A stretch of 34,318 nt of DNA from an uncultured Clostridia bacterium (GCA_932222125.1 CAKNZJ010000260.1:1-34318), one strand, 5' to 3'. Counted from the first letter of the stretch, positions 15,658-24,712 are shown. Notes: generated by a model not told the origin, from the letters alone. Made by a program: numbers and translations.

Positions 15658-16880
15658 GCTAGTACTGCCCGATGGAACACCTTCTTGCCCTTCTTGATAA
15701 TGACACCGTCACCGGCAAACCTCTCTTTTGGAAACTGGGATGCGGGATCGCTTATCTTCTCATCACCCATGGTGACGCCGCCCTGCTGAATAAGCCGTCT
15801 GGCCTCACCGTTGGACGAGGCCAGAGCGCACTTCACCAACAGCGTCAGCGCACCGATGGAACCGGCGGTAAAATCGGCATCGGACAACTTGGTGGACGGC
15901 ATATTGCTGACATCCCCACCAGAGGAAAACAGCGCATTTGCAGCGCCCTGGGCCCTGTCTGCCTCCTCCTGTCCGTGCACCATGGCCGTAAGCTCCCAAG
16001 CCAAAATCTCCTTGGCCTGGTTGAGCTGACTGCCCTCCCACCGGCTCAGTTCATCAATCTGCTCCAGCGGGAGAAAAGTGAGCAGACGGATGCACTTTAT
16101 CACATCGGCATCATCTACATTACGCCAATATTGGTAGAACTCGTAAGGGCTGGTCTTATTGGGATCCAGCCACACAGCATTGCCGGCAGTCTTACCCATC
16201 TTATTTCCCTGGGCATCGGTGAGCAGGGTGATGGTCATGGCATGCGCGTCCTTTCCAAGCTTGCGGCGGATAAGCTCAGTGCCCCCCAGCATGTTGGACC
16301 ATTGATCGTTCCCGCCAAACTGCATGTTACATCCATAGTGCTGGAACATATGGTAGAAATCGTAAGACTGCATGATCATATAGTTAAACTCCAGGAAGGA
16401 CAGCCCCTTTTCCATTCGCTGCTTGTAGCACTCCGCCCGAAGCATGTTGTTCACGGAAAAGCAGGCTCCCACCTCCCGGATCAGATCCACATAGTTCAAG
16501 TCCAGCAGCCAATCAGCGTTGTTGAGCATGATGGCTTTGTCCTCGCCAAATTCGATAAAACGCTCCATCTGCCGTTGAAAGCACCTCGCATTATGATCAA
16601 TATCCTCCTTGGTGAGCATCTTACGCATATCAGTACGGCCAGATGGATCTCCAATCATGGTGGTGCCGCCGCCTATCAGGGCAATAGGACGGTTGCCCGC
16701 CTGCTGAAGCCGCTTCATCAACGTCAGCGCCATAAAATGTCCGGCAGTCAGGCTATCCGCCGTACAGTCAAATCCAATATAAAACGTGGCCTTACCGCCA
16801 TTGATCATCTCTCGAATCTCGTCCTCATTAGTAACCTGGGCAATCAGCCCCCGGGCCACCAGTTCCTCATAAATCTGCAT
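15654..16880 (-). CDS. tyrS: Tyrosyl-tRNA synthetase (TyrS type)
   Basis: This enzyme charges tRNA-Tyr. The 408-residue class I synthetase has the HIGH-equivalent AGHFM at 46-50, the tyrosine pocket GFDCTADSLT and QFGGNDQWSN (187-196), the KMSKS-equivalent KMGKT at 227-231, and a C-terminal S4 RNA-binding domain (LASSNGEARRLIQQGGV). The ATG follows AAAGGAAAGGGAG. A T-box leader with a tyrosine codon precedes it, so it is induced when tRNA-Tyr is uncharged. The following unknown gene overlaps its stop by four bases. Confidence 0.97.
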   Translation of the reverse strand: MQIYEELVARGLIAQVTNEDEIREMINGGKATFYIGFDCTADSLTAGHFMALTLMKRLQQAGNRPIALIGGGTTMIGDPSGRTDMRKMLTKEDIDHNARCFQRQMERFIEFGEDKAIMLNNADWLLDLNYVDLIREVGACFSVNNMLRAECYKQRMEKGLSFLEFNYMIMQSYDFYHMFQHYGCNMQFGGNDQWSNMLGGTELIRRKLGKDAHAMTITLLTDAQGNKMGKTAGNAVWLDPNKTSPYEFYQYWRNVDDADVIKCIRLLTFLPLEQIDELSRWEGSQLNQAKEILAWELTAMVHGQEEADRAQGAANALFSSGGDVSNMPSTKLSDADFTAGSIGALTLLVKCALASSNGEARRLIQQGGVTMGDEKISDPASQFPKERFAGDGVIIKKGKKVFHRAVLA

Positions 16881-16948
16881 ATTGATCGCTCCCTTTCCTT
16901 TTTTATCCCGCTAGGCCCCGTTGCCAGGATCCATTTCTTAGGCCAAAG

Positions 16949-16981
16949 AAAAAATCCTCTGCTCCGGCTTGGAGCAGAGGA
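16949..16981 (-). terminator. Regulated terminator of the tyrS T-box
   Basis: On the minus strand an 11-bp perfect stem TCCTCTGCTCC / GGAGCAGAGGA (16955-16981, loop AAGCC) runs into six T at 16949-16954. It is the off-state structure of the T-box and ends about 70 bases before the tyrS start. Confidence 0.9.
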
Positions 16982-17210
16982 CGTCAAAGACGTGTTACCA
17001 CCTCTGTTCGCCGTCCCCTCGCGGAAACGGCCTCAGAAAGTCCCTAAAGGACTCTCTGCGCTGTATCGGGCGCACCCGTCCAACCCTACTGAGAGATGTC
17101 TGTTCAGGCGGCTGCTCCAAGGCGTATTCCCCAAGGCACCCTCTCCCCCTTTCACCTACCGGGGGCTCTCTGCGCAGAAACGCCTTGGCTACTGATCCTT
17201 ATCTTTGCAT
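16949..17210 (-). ncRNA. T-box riboswitch, tyrosine-specific, upstream of tyrS
   Basis: On the minus strand the leader has stem I with a specifier loop GAATAC; the UAC tyrosine codon is at 17124-17126. The T-box core AGAGGTGGTAACACG lies at 16991-17005 and contains UGGU, complementary to the ACCA end of tRNA-Tyr. The competing terminator follows: CAGAGG in the T-box can pair with CCTCTG as antiterminator, or CCTCTGCTCC pairs with GGAGCAGAGG as terminator. Uncharged tRNA-Tyr should thus switch tyrS on. Confidence 0.92.
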
Positions 17211-17217
17211 TTTGAGT

Positions 17218-17246
17218 ATCATATCACAGTGCACGTTCCTTGTCAA
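17218..17246 (-). promoter_or_regulatory. Promoter of the tyrS T-box transcript
   Basis: On the minus strand TTGACA (17241-17246) and TATGAT (17218-17223) are 17 bases apart, directly before stem I of the T-box. Confidence 0.8.
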
Positions 17247-17324
17247 AGCCTTTATTCCTTCCTCCCTTTTCCTCTCGTGTTGAAGAAAGTCCATTTTCCA
17301 GATCCCCCATCAAAATGGCCTTAG

Positions 17325-17355
17325 TGAGCAGCCATCTGTCATAGATAACTGCTCA
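17325..17355 (-). terminator. Hairpin at the stop of the small membrane gene, possible terminator
   Basis: The stop codon lies in the 5' arm of a 13-bp stem (TGAGCAG... with ...CTGCTCA, two G-U pairs, five-base loop) on the minus strand. There is no T-tract immediately after it, so termination is uncertain. Confidence 0.35.
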
Positions 17356-17595
17356 ATGACCTAGAATCTTTCCTTTTCTTTTAGCATCCAGAAAAGGAAC
17401 GCTTGCAAGCACTAACCCAATAACAAAAGAAATGATACTTTTTAGGGGAACCATGTGGCGTATGCTCTCTATAAAATAAGTCATTGCATCAGCCGCTAAC
17501 TTGATTCTCAACCCAGGAATCAAATAACATAATCCCATATAGGAAATCATAAAAGCTGCTAGAAATATTGCAGCAGATAGAATGAATTTCTTCAT
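17353..17595 (-). CDS. Small two-span membrane protein, unknown
   Basis: An 80-residue product with two hydrophobic spans (FILSAAIFLAAFMISYMGLC near the N-terminus and IISFVIGLVLASVPFL near the C-terminus), a short loop containing ADAMTYFIESIRHM, and a basic tail (DAKRKGKILGH). The ATG at 17595 is chosen because CGGAGTG lies before it; the longer frame adds seven unlikely residues. It has its own good promoter and a hairpin at the stop, so it appears to be a single-gene unit. The family is not recognised. The coding sequence is more AT-rich than neighbouring housekeeping genes, which could suggest acquisition. Confidence 0.7.
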   Translation of the reverse strand: MKKFILSAAIFLAAFMISYMGLCYLIPGLRIKLAADAMTYFIESIRHMVPLKSIISFVIGLVLASVPFLDAKRKGKILGH

Positions 17596-17630
17596 AAAAT
17601 CACTCCGACAGATCAAATTTTGCTGCTCGT

Positions 17631-17659
17631 ATTATACCACAGTCAATTTTCAGTCTCAA
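17631..17659 (-). promoter_or_regulatory. Promoter of the small membrane protein gene
   Basis: On the minus strand TTGAGA (17654-17659), a 17-base spacer and a perfect TATAAT (17631-17636) lie about 36 bases before the ATG. Confidence 0.75.
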
Positions 17660-17746
17660 GACTTATCGAATTTGCCGGCGCTCAGATTTACTAACATGAA
17701 AAGTAAAAGGACATTCCCTCCGATGTTTCCTCCAGATATAGGCTTA

Positions 17747-18544
17747 TCATTCCTCTGCAGACAGCAACCTAAAATGCCGCAATGCCTTAGACACCCCGTT
17801 CTCCTCCGCCCGGCCGGTGACATAGTCAGCGATGCATTTTACCTCATCTATTCCATTGCCCATGGCCACACTGATCCCGGCTATCTCCATCATCGTCTTA
17901 TCGTTGTCTCCATCACCAACAACCATGACCTCCTCTCGGGCAAGGCCGTATCGCTCCATCGTTGCCAGAACCCCATCCGCTTTGCCTCTGCCCTGCGGCA
18001 GGATATCAATGCCCTTGGAATGCCACCGGGTATAGGTACAATGGGGCATGACGGACAAAAACAGCTCCTCCTCCCTCCGATCTACAAAAGGAACAAATTG
18101 ATAAATTTTTTCCTCCAACATCCACACCGGTGTCCTGACCTCATACGGTTCAGTGTGAAGGTAGTCATATACCTCTCGTACCCGGTCGTTGATTTGGGTA
18201 AGATAGCTGGCCCCATTCCCCTCCATCAAGGCTGGCAGCTCGGGATTGTTCCGCAATACCTGGTAGGCCGCCTGCAGATCTGACCGGCAAATAGGCTCAT
18301 CCCGATAAACTGCTCCACCAGCCTCATAGCAGCATTGTCCATTGAGTGTCACATAGCCGTCAAAGCCCACATCCCGCAACATCCCGGTGCGCGCCAGATC
18401 CTGCCCCGCACGGCCGGTGGCGACAAAAATTTTGATACCCCGCTGCTGCAATTCCAGCAAATCATCCCGCAACCCGTCTGATATCTCCCGATTCTGAAAG
18501 GATACCAACGTGCCATCCACATCAAAAAATACAGCTTTTATCAT
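17747..18544 (-). CDS. Cof-type HAD-IIB family phosphatase
   Basis: A 265-residue HAD hydrolase of the Cof/IIB type, which usually dephosphorylates sugar phosphates or other small phosphorylated metabolites. Visible are motif I FFDVDGTLVS (nucleophile Asp8, Asp10), motif II in IFVATGR, and motif IV GDGDNDKTMMEIAG (with the preceding EEVMVVGDG), plus the C-terminal VAMGNG.DEVK segment typical of the group. The ATG at 18544 follows AAGGA and begins one base after the recN stop, so the gene closes the long operon. The substrate cannot be told from sequence. No clear terminator follows, only a weak imperfect hairpin near 17711-17735. Confidence 0.9.
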   Translation of the reverse strand: MIKAVFFDVDGTLVSFQNREISDGLRDDLLELQQRGIKIFVATGRAGQDLARTGMLRDVGFDGYVTLNGQCCYEAGGAVYRDEPICRSDLQAAYQVLRNNPELPALMEGNGASYLTQINDRVREVYDYLHTEPYEVRTPVWMLEEKIYQFVPFVDRREEELFLSVMPHCTYTRWHSKGIDILPQGRGKADGVLATMERYGLAREEVMVVGDGDNDKTMMEIAGISVAMGNGIDEVKCIADYVTGRAEENGVSKALRHFRLLSAEE

Positions 18545-18545
18545 G

Positions 18546-20255
18546 TTATTTCCTTCCACATTTATCGGATCTTTCTATTTTATATCTTTCGGCGCCATCC
18601 AACAGCTCTGCGGCACCTTCCAGCATTGTGGTGGTCACGGTTCCACCGCTGAGTCTGGCAATCTCCTCCAGACGCTGGGTTCGCTCCAGACGCTCCACTC
18701 GGGTATAGGTACGCCCGTCCCGCTCTCCCTTTTCTACGGAAAAATGAATATCTCCCATGGCCGCAAGCTGGGGTAAATGGGTGACACACAGCACTTGCTT
18801 GCTCTGAGATACCTGGAACAGCTTTTGCGCCACCTTACCGGCAGCCCGGCCAGACACACCAGCATCCACCTCATCGAAAATCAAGGTGGTCACCTCCTCC
18901 ACCTCCGCCAGCACATTTTTTAACGCCAACATAATGCGAGACAGCTCGCCACCGGAGGCCGTCTTCTGAATTGGCTTTAACGCTTCTCCCACGTTGGCTG
19001 ACATGAGAAAGCGCACAGTGTCCATTCCAGTGGCATCCATCCCATCCGCTCCATCTTTTGGCGCAAAGGCCACCTCAAACCGCACATTCGGCATGTCCAG
19101 CTGGGTGAGCTCTTCCTGAATTCGTGCAGCCAATTCCTGCGCCGCCCGCCGCCGATCTGTAGAAAGGAGTTCCCCTTGCTCCCTTGCATATTGCAACGCT
19201 TTTTCCTGCTCTTGCTCCAGTGTTTTTACCCGATCTCCTGAAAACTGGATGGCCTCCAGATCATCCTTGCATCGCTCCAAATATTCCAACATCTCCTGGA
19301 CCGTACCACCATATTTTTTCTTTAAGCGGTATAGCACATCCAGCCGCTCCTCGATCTCATCCAGCTCCCCTGGATAAAATTCTAGCTTATCCCGTAAATC
19401 CCGCACCTGTTCTGCCAGATCGTCCCCGTCACAACGCAGCTGGGCCGCACGCTCCGCCAAATCCTTCAGTTCCCGGCTGTATCTTCCTCCCTGAGTCAGT
19501 TGCCCCTCAGCCTCCATCAGCAGCGACACCGCCCCAGCTCCATCGTCATCCCCGGTGAGCGCCAGATAGGCCCTGTCTACCGCTCCGGTGAGCCGTTCTG
19601 CATTTCTCAGCACATCCCGGCGAGCTGTGAGCTCCTCTTCCTCCTCCAGACGGAGTTCGGCCCGCTCCAACTCCTCCATCTGATAAGTCAACGTATCCAT
19701 CCGCCGGGCTTTCTCCCCCTCGTCCATTTGGAGGGCCTCCAGCTCTCTTCTCACCTCTTTTAGCCGCTCATATCCGTGGGCAAAGGCGGCCAGCCGTGCT
19801 TGGGTCCCCCCAAAGCCGTCCAGGTAGCTCAAATGGTACTCCTCATCCAGCAGCTTTTGTCCATCATGCTGTCCATGAATATTTAACAGGTGGATACCCA
19901 GCTCTCGCAGCTGTGTCACCAACAGAGGCTGACCATTCATCCGACAGATATTCTTTCCATCCCCCTGAATTACCCGTTCCACCAGCACCTCCCCATTTTC
20001 GTCAGGAAACATACCGTGGGCTTCAAACCAATCCAATGCCGGCAGATTCCGAAATACCGCCGATACTCGAGCTGACTTGGCGCCGGTTCGGATCAGGTCC
20101 CGGCTGGTGCGCTCCCCCATAACAGCGCCGAGGGCATCAATGACAATGGACTTGCCCGCCCCGGTCTCACCGGTTAGCACGTTAAATCCCTCATGAAAGG
20201 CGATATCTGCCTGGTCAATCACCGCAATGTTTTCAATATGAAGCAAGGAGATCAT
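18546..20255 (-). CDS. recN: DNA repair protein RecN
   Basis: RecN is an SMC-like ATPase recruited to double-strand breaks during recombination. The 569-residue protein has Walker A GETGAGKS at 29-36, a long central coiled coil rich in Glu/Arg/Leu (about 150-370), the ABC signature ASGGELSRIMLALK and Walker B TLIFDEVDAGVSG, all in family order. It lies 12 bases after argR, a pairing conserved in Firmicutes. In Bacillus the spoIVB and spo0A genes follow; here a HAD phosphatase does. Confidence 0.97.
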   Translation of the reverse strand: MISLLHIENIAVIDQADIAFHEGFNVLTGETGAGKSIVIDALGAVMGERTSRDLIRTGAKSARVSAVFRNLPALDWFEAHGMFPDENGEVLVERVIQGDGKNICRMNGQPLLVTQLRELGIHLLNIHGQHDGQKLLDEEYHLSYLDGFGGTQARLAAFAHGYERLKEVRRELEALQMDEGEKARRMDTLTYQMEELERAELRLEEEEELTARRDVLRNAERLTGAVDRAYLALTGDDDGAGAVSLLMEAEGQLTQGGRYSRELKDLAERAAQLRCDGDDLAEQVRDLRDKLEFYPGELDEIEERLDVLYRLKKKYGGTVQEMLEYLERCKDDLEAIQFSGDRVKTLEQEQEKALQYAREQGELLSTDRRRAAQELAARIQEELTQLDMPNVRFEVAFAPKDGADGMDATGMDTVRFLMSANVGEALKPIQKTASGGELSRIMLALKNVLAEVEEVTTLIFDEVDAGVSGRAAGKVAQKLFQVSQSKQVLCVTHLPQLAAMGDIHFSVEKGERDGRTYTRVERLERTQRLEEIARLSGGTVTTTMLEGAAELLDGAERYKIERSDKCGRK

Positions 20256-20267
20256 GGCCGGTCCTCC

Positions 20268-20723
20268 TCAACGAAGCATAGATTCCAGTTCTTTACACAG
20301 GGAATCTGCCAATGAATTGGTACGCATGATAAGCAGCACTGTGTCATCCCCTGCCAGGGAACCCACCAACCCATCTAACCCCATTCCATCCAATGCGGCA
20401 GCCGCTCCCGGGGCCAGACCTGGCATCGTCTTGACTACCACGATATTTTGGGCCACATCGCAGAAGGTGACCCCCTCCCTAAAGATATTCTGCATCCGCC
20501 CCGCAAAGGCATGGCGGACGGGCGTCACAGTTGATACCACATAGCGGTATGCCCCATCAGCTGCGGGCTGCTTCACCAGGTTTAACTCCTTAATGTCCCG
20601 GGAAATGGTAGCCTGGGTGACTTGGATTCCCTGCTTGCTCAGCAGCTCCTGAAGCTGCTCCTGGGTCTCCACATCTTGTTGGGTGATCATACGCAAAATC
20701 TCTGCCTGCCGTTTGGCCTTCAT
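20268..20723 (-). CDS. argR: Arginine repressor ArgR/AhrC
   Basis: A 151-residue regulator that forms hexamers with arginine and controls arginine synthesis and breakdown. The N-terminal winged helix contains TQATISRDIKELNLVK (recognition helix); the C-terminal oligomerisation and arginine-binding domain contains GLVGSLAGDDTVLLIMR. The start MKAKRQAEILRMI is typical. It follows nadK by six bases. I saw no clear ARG-box inside this window. Confidence 0.96.
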   Translation of the reverse strand: MKAKRQAEILRMITQQDVETQEQLQELLSKQGIQVTQATISRDIKELNLVKQPAADGAYRYVVSTVTPVRHAFAGRMQNIFREGVTFCDVAQNIVVVKTMPGLAPGAAAALDGMGLDGLVGSLAGDDTVLLIMRTNSLADSLCKELESMLR

Positions 20724-20729
20724 CGCCCT

Positions 20730-21596
20730 TCACACCTTTCCCAGCTTTTGATTGATGCGCTCATAGAAATTTCGCCTGGTCAACTTGATTAGCCTGGTGA
20801 CATGGCTGGACTTATGGCACTCCACCCAGTCCCCTTGCTGAAGCCTGAACGCTTTGCCTCCGTCCACAGACAGGTAAGCAGACTTTTTACCCCCATGCCA
20901 CATGCGCACCCCGACAGTCCGGGCACTATCCAGCACAAATGGCTTAGCGTGAAGGGAGTGAGCACATATTGGCACCATAATGATGTTCTCTGCCGTTGGC
21001 TCCACAATTGGACCACCTGCAGCCATGGAATAGGCCGTGGAACCGGTAGGGGTGGCAATCACCACCCCATCTCCTGAAAAGGTTGAAATGGTCACCCGGT
21101 CCCCGGTCACCTCCAGATCCAGCACCCGGGCCACCGCGCCCTTGGTGATGACAGCATCATTGAGGGCCAGTTCGGAAAACATAATCCGGCCCTCACGGCG
21201 CACACCCACTTCCAACATCATCCGTTTCTCAATGCCAAACCGTCCGGCAGCCAGCTTGGATAACAGGGACAGTTCTCCCTGTTCCAGTTCCGCCATAAAG
21301 CCTACACTGCCCAGGTTGACTCCCAAGACCGGGATACGCCTCGGATTGGCCTCCCGGGCGGCATGGAGGATAGTGCCGTCCCCGCCAAAGCAGACCAGCG
21401 CGTCCGCTCCCTCCAGCTCCTGGGCCAACGGCTTCAGCTCTATCCCACGGGGAATATCCAGCCGGCTCATCTCCTCCACCTCAAAAGGCAGACAGATGGA
21501 GACCGCAGTCCCCCCCTTTTCCAGAATTTGTCTTGCCGCCTGCGCCGCCCGCAGCCCTCTGTCTCGATAAGGGTTGGGACTGAGTACAATGTTCAT
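20730..21596 (-). CDS. nadK: NAD kinase
   Basis: The enzyme phosphorylates NAD to NADP. The 288-residue product has the GGDGT motif at 71-75 (CFGGDGTILHAAR), NLGSVGFMAE, and the second nucleotide motif TPTGSTAYSMAAGGPI. Its ATG overlaps the tlyA stop as ATGA, so the two are translationally coupled; tlyA-nadK-argR-recN is a recurrent order in Firmicutes. Confidence 0.97.
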   Translation of the reverse strand: MNIVLSPNPYRDRGLRAAQAARQILEKGGTAVSICLPFEVEEMSRLDIPRGIELKPLAQELEGADALVCFGGDGTILHAAREANPRRIPVLGVNLGSVGFMAELEQGELSLLSKLAAGRFGIEKRMMLEVGVRREGRIMFSELALNDAVITKGAVARVLDLEVTGDRVTISTFSGDGVVIATPTGSTAYSMAAGGPIVEPTAENIIMVPICAHSLHAKPFVLDSARTVGVRMWHGGKKSAYLSVDGGKAFRLQQGDWVECHKSSHVTRLIKLTRRNFYERINQKLGKV

Positions 21597-22402
21597 GGTC
21601 CTTTCCCCTCCACTTCCTCATGAGATTGCCTGACCAACTCCTTCACATCCGCCTGAATATCCGCCCCTCCTCCGGTGTGCAGATAGCCCAGATATTCTAT
21701 ATTTCCTTCCGGCCCCCGAATTGGTGAAAAGTTAATTCCCTTTACAGAAAAATCGGAATGTGCGGCCTGATAAAAAAATTGCTCCAGCACCTCTAGGTGG
21801 ACTGCCGGGTCACGGACAACCCCCTTTTTTCCCACCTTCTCCCGGCCTGCCTCAAACTGGGGCTTGATCAGGGTGGCCACCTGCCCCCCCTCCTTAAGCA
21901 AAGGCCGTAATGCGGGCAGGATCAATCCCAGGGAGATAAAAGATACATCAATCGAGGCGAAGTCCAGTGGATCAGGCAGATGTTCCCGGGTCAGGTATCG
22001 CGCGTTTGTCCGTTCCAGACACACCACCCTTGGATCACTGCGCAAAGCCCAAGCCAGCTGGCCATATCCCACATCTACAGCATACACCTTGTGTGCACCA
22101 TGCTTTAGCATACAGTCTGTAAATCCACCGGTGGAGGCCCCAATATCTGCGGCAACTTTTCCCTCCAGCGTGATGGGGAAGCAACGCAAAGCCTTCTCCA
22201 GCTTTAGTCCGCCGCGGCTCACATAGGGTATGGACTGTCCGCGCACCTCCAGTATGGCGCCTTCCTCCACAGTCAAGCCCGCCTTGTCGCACCGGCGCTC
22301 CCCTATATATACCTGCCCGGCCATGATGAGGGCCTGGGCCTTTTGTCTGCTGTCCGCCAGCCCTTGTTCCACCATCAGCATATCCACCCGCTTTTTAGCC
22401 AC
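21593..22402 (-). CDS. tlyA: TlyA-family rRNA 2'-O-methyltransferase / S4-FtsJ protein
   Basis: The 269-residue product joins an N-terminal S4 RNA-binding domain (KRVDMLMVEQGLADSRQKAQ, residues 4-65) to a SAM-dependent Rossmann methyltransferase (AADIGASTGGFTDCML, then YAVDVGYGQLAW). TlyA of mycobacteria methylates 16S and 23S rRNA; members are also called hemolysins for historical reasons. I choose GTG 22402, giving a typical start (AKKRVDMLMVEQGL) with a weak GGTGGG site; the longer open frame adds 58 residues lying inside dxs. The gene overlaps the dxs end by eight bases. Confidence 0.94.
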   Translation of the reverse strand: MAKKRVDMLMVEQGLADSRQKAQALIMAGQVYIGERRCDKAGLTVEEGAILEVRGQSIPYVSRGGLKLEKALRCFPITLEGKVAADIGASTGGFTDCMLKHGAHKVYAVDVGYGQLAWALRSDPRVVCLERTNARYLTREHLPDPLDFASIDVSFISLGLILPALRPLLKEGGQVATLIKPQFEAGREKVGKKGVVRDPAVHLEVLEQFFYQAAHSDFSVKGINFSPIRGPEGNIEYLGYLHTGGGADIQADVKELVRQSHEEVEGKGP

Positions 22403-24233
22403 GGCCCACCAACTCCAATGCCTTTTTACAAATGGATTCACTGTCAATACCATATAACTGGCGCAGCTCTCCCACACTGCCGTGCTGGAAAAAGCGATCC
22501 CCCAAATTGACCAGTCCAATTTTGATGCCGCTCTTTCCGCGAATGGCCAGATCAGCAGCCAGACGGCGGCCAACACAACCTGTATCCACGCACTCCTCCG
22601 CTACGATCAAGGTTCCCGTTCCGTGGACGCAGTCCACTACAGTATCCACATCCAGTGGTACAATGCTGTTCAGCTTCACCATCTGGGCGGAAATGCCCTT
22701 TTCCTCCAGCAGATGGACAGCCTCCAACGCTATATTCACCATTGATCCATATGCCACAATGGTCACGTCATGTCCATTCCGAAGAATGGAGGCCCCTTCC
22801 ACGCCGCACATCCCCTTGAACTGGCCCTCTCCACCCCGGGGGTAGCGCACGGCCACTGGCCCCTGCTCCTTTTCCACCCCATGGCGCAGCATAGCCCTCA
22901 GCTCCTCAAAGCTGGCTGGACAATAAATCTTCATCCCGGGCACAGAGGTAAGATAGGCCACATCAAACACGCCATGATGGGTCTCTCCATCCTCGCCCAC
23001 CAGCCCGGCGCGATCCACTCCAAATACTACGTGAAGATTTTGGATAGCTACGTCATGGATCAGCATATCATAGGCACGCTGAAGAAAGGTGGAATAAACG
23101 GCTATGACAGGGGTGAGCTGCTGCTTGGCCATGCCCGCAGCCATGGCGGTTGCATGGGCTTCCGCAATCCCTACGTCAAAAAAGCGTGTTGGAAACTGTC
23201 GTGCAAATTCGTTCAGCCCGGTTCCAGATGGCATGGCTGCCGTCACCGCCACAACGTCCTCCCGCTCTTGAGCAAGCTGGCACAGGGTACTCCCAAATAT
23301 AGAGGAAAAACTCTCCCGCTTTCCTTGATCCAAGGGAGAACCATCCTCTGGGGCAAAGGCTCCTACCCCATGAAATCGATCCGGTTCTCTCTCCGCAGGT
23401 AAATACCCTTTTCCCTTTACTGTCTTGATGTGGAGCAAAACCGGGCAATTCAACTCCTTAGCATAGCGCAACAGCCGGGTGAGATAATTCACATCGTGTC
23501 CATCCACCGGGCCAAGATAGGTAAAGCCCATATCCTCAAACATACTGTAGTGAAGAACCGCATTTTTTACCATCTGTTTGACCCCGTGCGTAACCCGGTA
23601 TACGGCTCGAACCGGACCGCTACGAGCCGCCAGCCGCCGGTAAGCTTTTTTAAAGCGCAGATACTGGGGTTTCAGGCGCTGCCGGGCCAAGTGGCTGGCC
23701 ACGCCGCCCACATTTTTGTTGATGGACATACCGTTGTCGTTAAGGATAACAATCAGCGGCTCACCGCTCTGTCCCGCGTTAGACAGTCCCTCAAAGGCCA
23801 GTCCCCCTGTCAAGGCCCCATCTCCCAAGAGAGCCAACACACTGTAATCCTCATGATTTTGAGTCCGGGCCCTGGCCATACCCAAAGCTACCGACACCGC
23901 GTTAGAGGCATGTCCGGCGATAAAGGCATCCGCACGGTGCTCCCTGGGCTTTGGAAAACCAGACAATCCTCCAAATTTTCTCAGGGTATTCATCTGTCCT
24001 CCCCGGCCGGTCAGCATCTTATGAACATAACACTGGTGGCCCACATCAAACACCAGCCGGTCCTGATCCAGGTGAAAAATTCGGTGGATTGCCAGTGTGA
24101 TTTCCACCACGCCAAGGTTGGAGGCCAAGTGCCCACCAGTCTTAGAAACATCCGCTATAATCTGCTCTCTCAACTGCTGACAGAGCAGCTTGGACTGCAT
24201 ATCTGTAATTTCGCCCAAATGCTCTGGAAACAT
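22395..24233 (-). CDS. dxs: 1-Deoxy-D-xylulose-5-phosphate synthase
   Basis: This thiamine-diphosphate enzyme condenses pyruvate and glyceraldehyde 3-phosphate, opening the MEP route to isoprenoids. The 612-residue length is normal. Visible are SKTGGHLASNLGVVE near the start, the thiamine-diphosphate motif GDGALTGGLAFEGLSNAG at 137-154, and the pyrimidine-domain segment GVDRAGLVGEDGETHHGVFD. The ATG follows AGGGGGAG. With ispA three genes upstream, the operon makes both ends of the prenyl diphosphate pathway. The N-terminus is slightly shorter than in Bacillus. Confidence 0.97.
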   Translation of the reverse strand: MFPEHLGEITDMQSKLLCQQLREQIIADVSKTGGHLASNLGVVEITLAIHRIFHLDQDRLVFDVGHQCYVHKMLTGRGGQMNTLRKFGGLSGFPKPREHRADAFIAGHASNAVSVALGMARARTQNHEDYSVLALLGDGALTGGLAFEGLSNAGQSGEPLIVILNDNGMSINKNVGGVASHLARQRLKPQYLRFKKAYRRLAARSGPVRAVYRVTHGVKQMVKNAVLHYSMFEDMGFTYLGPVDGHDVNYLTRLLRYAKELNCPVLLHIKTVKGKGYLPAEREPDRFHGVGAFAPEDGSPLDQGKRESFSSIFGSTLCQLAQEREDVVAVTAAMPSGTGLNEFARQFPTRFFDVGIAEAHATAMAAGMAKQQLTPVIAVYSTFLQRAYDMLIHDVAIQNLHVVFGVDRAGLVGEDGETHHGVFDVAYLTSVPGMKIYCPASFEELRAMLRHGVEKEQGPVAVRYPRGGEGQFKGMCGVEGASILRNGHDVTIVAYGSMVNIALEAVHLLEEKGISAQMVKLNSIVPLDVDTVVDCVHGTGTLIVAEECVDTGCVGRRLAADLAIRGKSGIKIGLVNLGDRFFQHGSVGELRQLYGIDSESICKKALELVGRG

Positions 24234-24271
24234 GGGCTATCTCCCCCTTCCCCGTTTATGTAGTATTTGTA

Positions 24272-24712
24272 TCAATAGACGATTAATCCACCCACCAGGC
24301 CGGTTATGACCCCGAATACGGCTCCCACTGCCACTTGCAGCGGAGTATGCCCAATGAGTTCCTTTAGTTCCTCGCCAAACAACTCCGGCTGGTGTTGATG
24401 CCAATGTTTCATCATATAGTTTAGCACCTTTGCCTGCTCTCCCGTCTCCCGACGGACATTGGCGGCGTCATACATGACGATGATGGACATGACCACAGCC
24501 AAGGCAAACAGCTCCGAATCCAGTCCGGAGGCAAAGGCAATCGCTGTTGTACAGGCGCACACAAAGGCTGAGTGAGCGCTTGGCATCCCTCCGCTATCTC
24601 GCAGATGGGTTAAGTCAAATTTGTGATCAACCGCAGCATAGATCAGCAGCTTTGCCCCTTGTGCTACCATCCAGGCCACCGCCGCAATAAATAACGCAGG
24701 ACTGAGGAACAT
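24272..24712 (-). CDS. Divergent PAP2 / YuiD (DUF212) membrane phosphatase-like protein
   Basis: The 146-residue product has about four hydrophobic spans and the signature RDSGGMPSAHSAFV (residues 38-51), which marks the divergent PAP2 family related to acid phosphatases and vanadium haloperoxidases. VLNYMMKHWH and KELIGHTPLQVAVGAVFG near the end are typical as well. The position between ispA and dxs suggests work on prenyl phosphates or lipid phosphates, which is only an inference from neighbourhood. It lies 18 bases after ispA. Confidence 0.88.
   Translation of the reverse strand: MFLSPALFIAAVAWMVAQGAKLLIYAAVDHKFDLTHLRDSGGMPSAHSAFVCACTTAIAFASGLDSELFALAVVMSIIVMYDAANVRRETGEQAKVLNYMMKHWHQHQPELFGEELKELIGHTPLQVAVGAVFGVITGLVGGLIVY

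Noticed and set aside
15672..17195. Long 507-codon open frame on the plus strand opposite tyrS
   Set aside because: It is the antisense of the well-identified tyrS and its T-box. It has no ribosome binding site and its translation resembles no protein family.
17711..17735. Terminator after the HAD phosphatase gene
   Set aside because: GGAAACAT...AATGTCC pairs only with a bulge, and the T-run after it is broken. Too weak to list.
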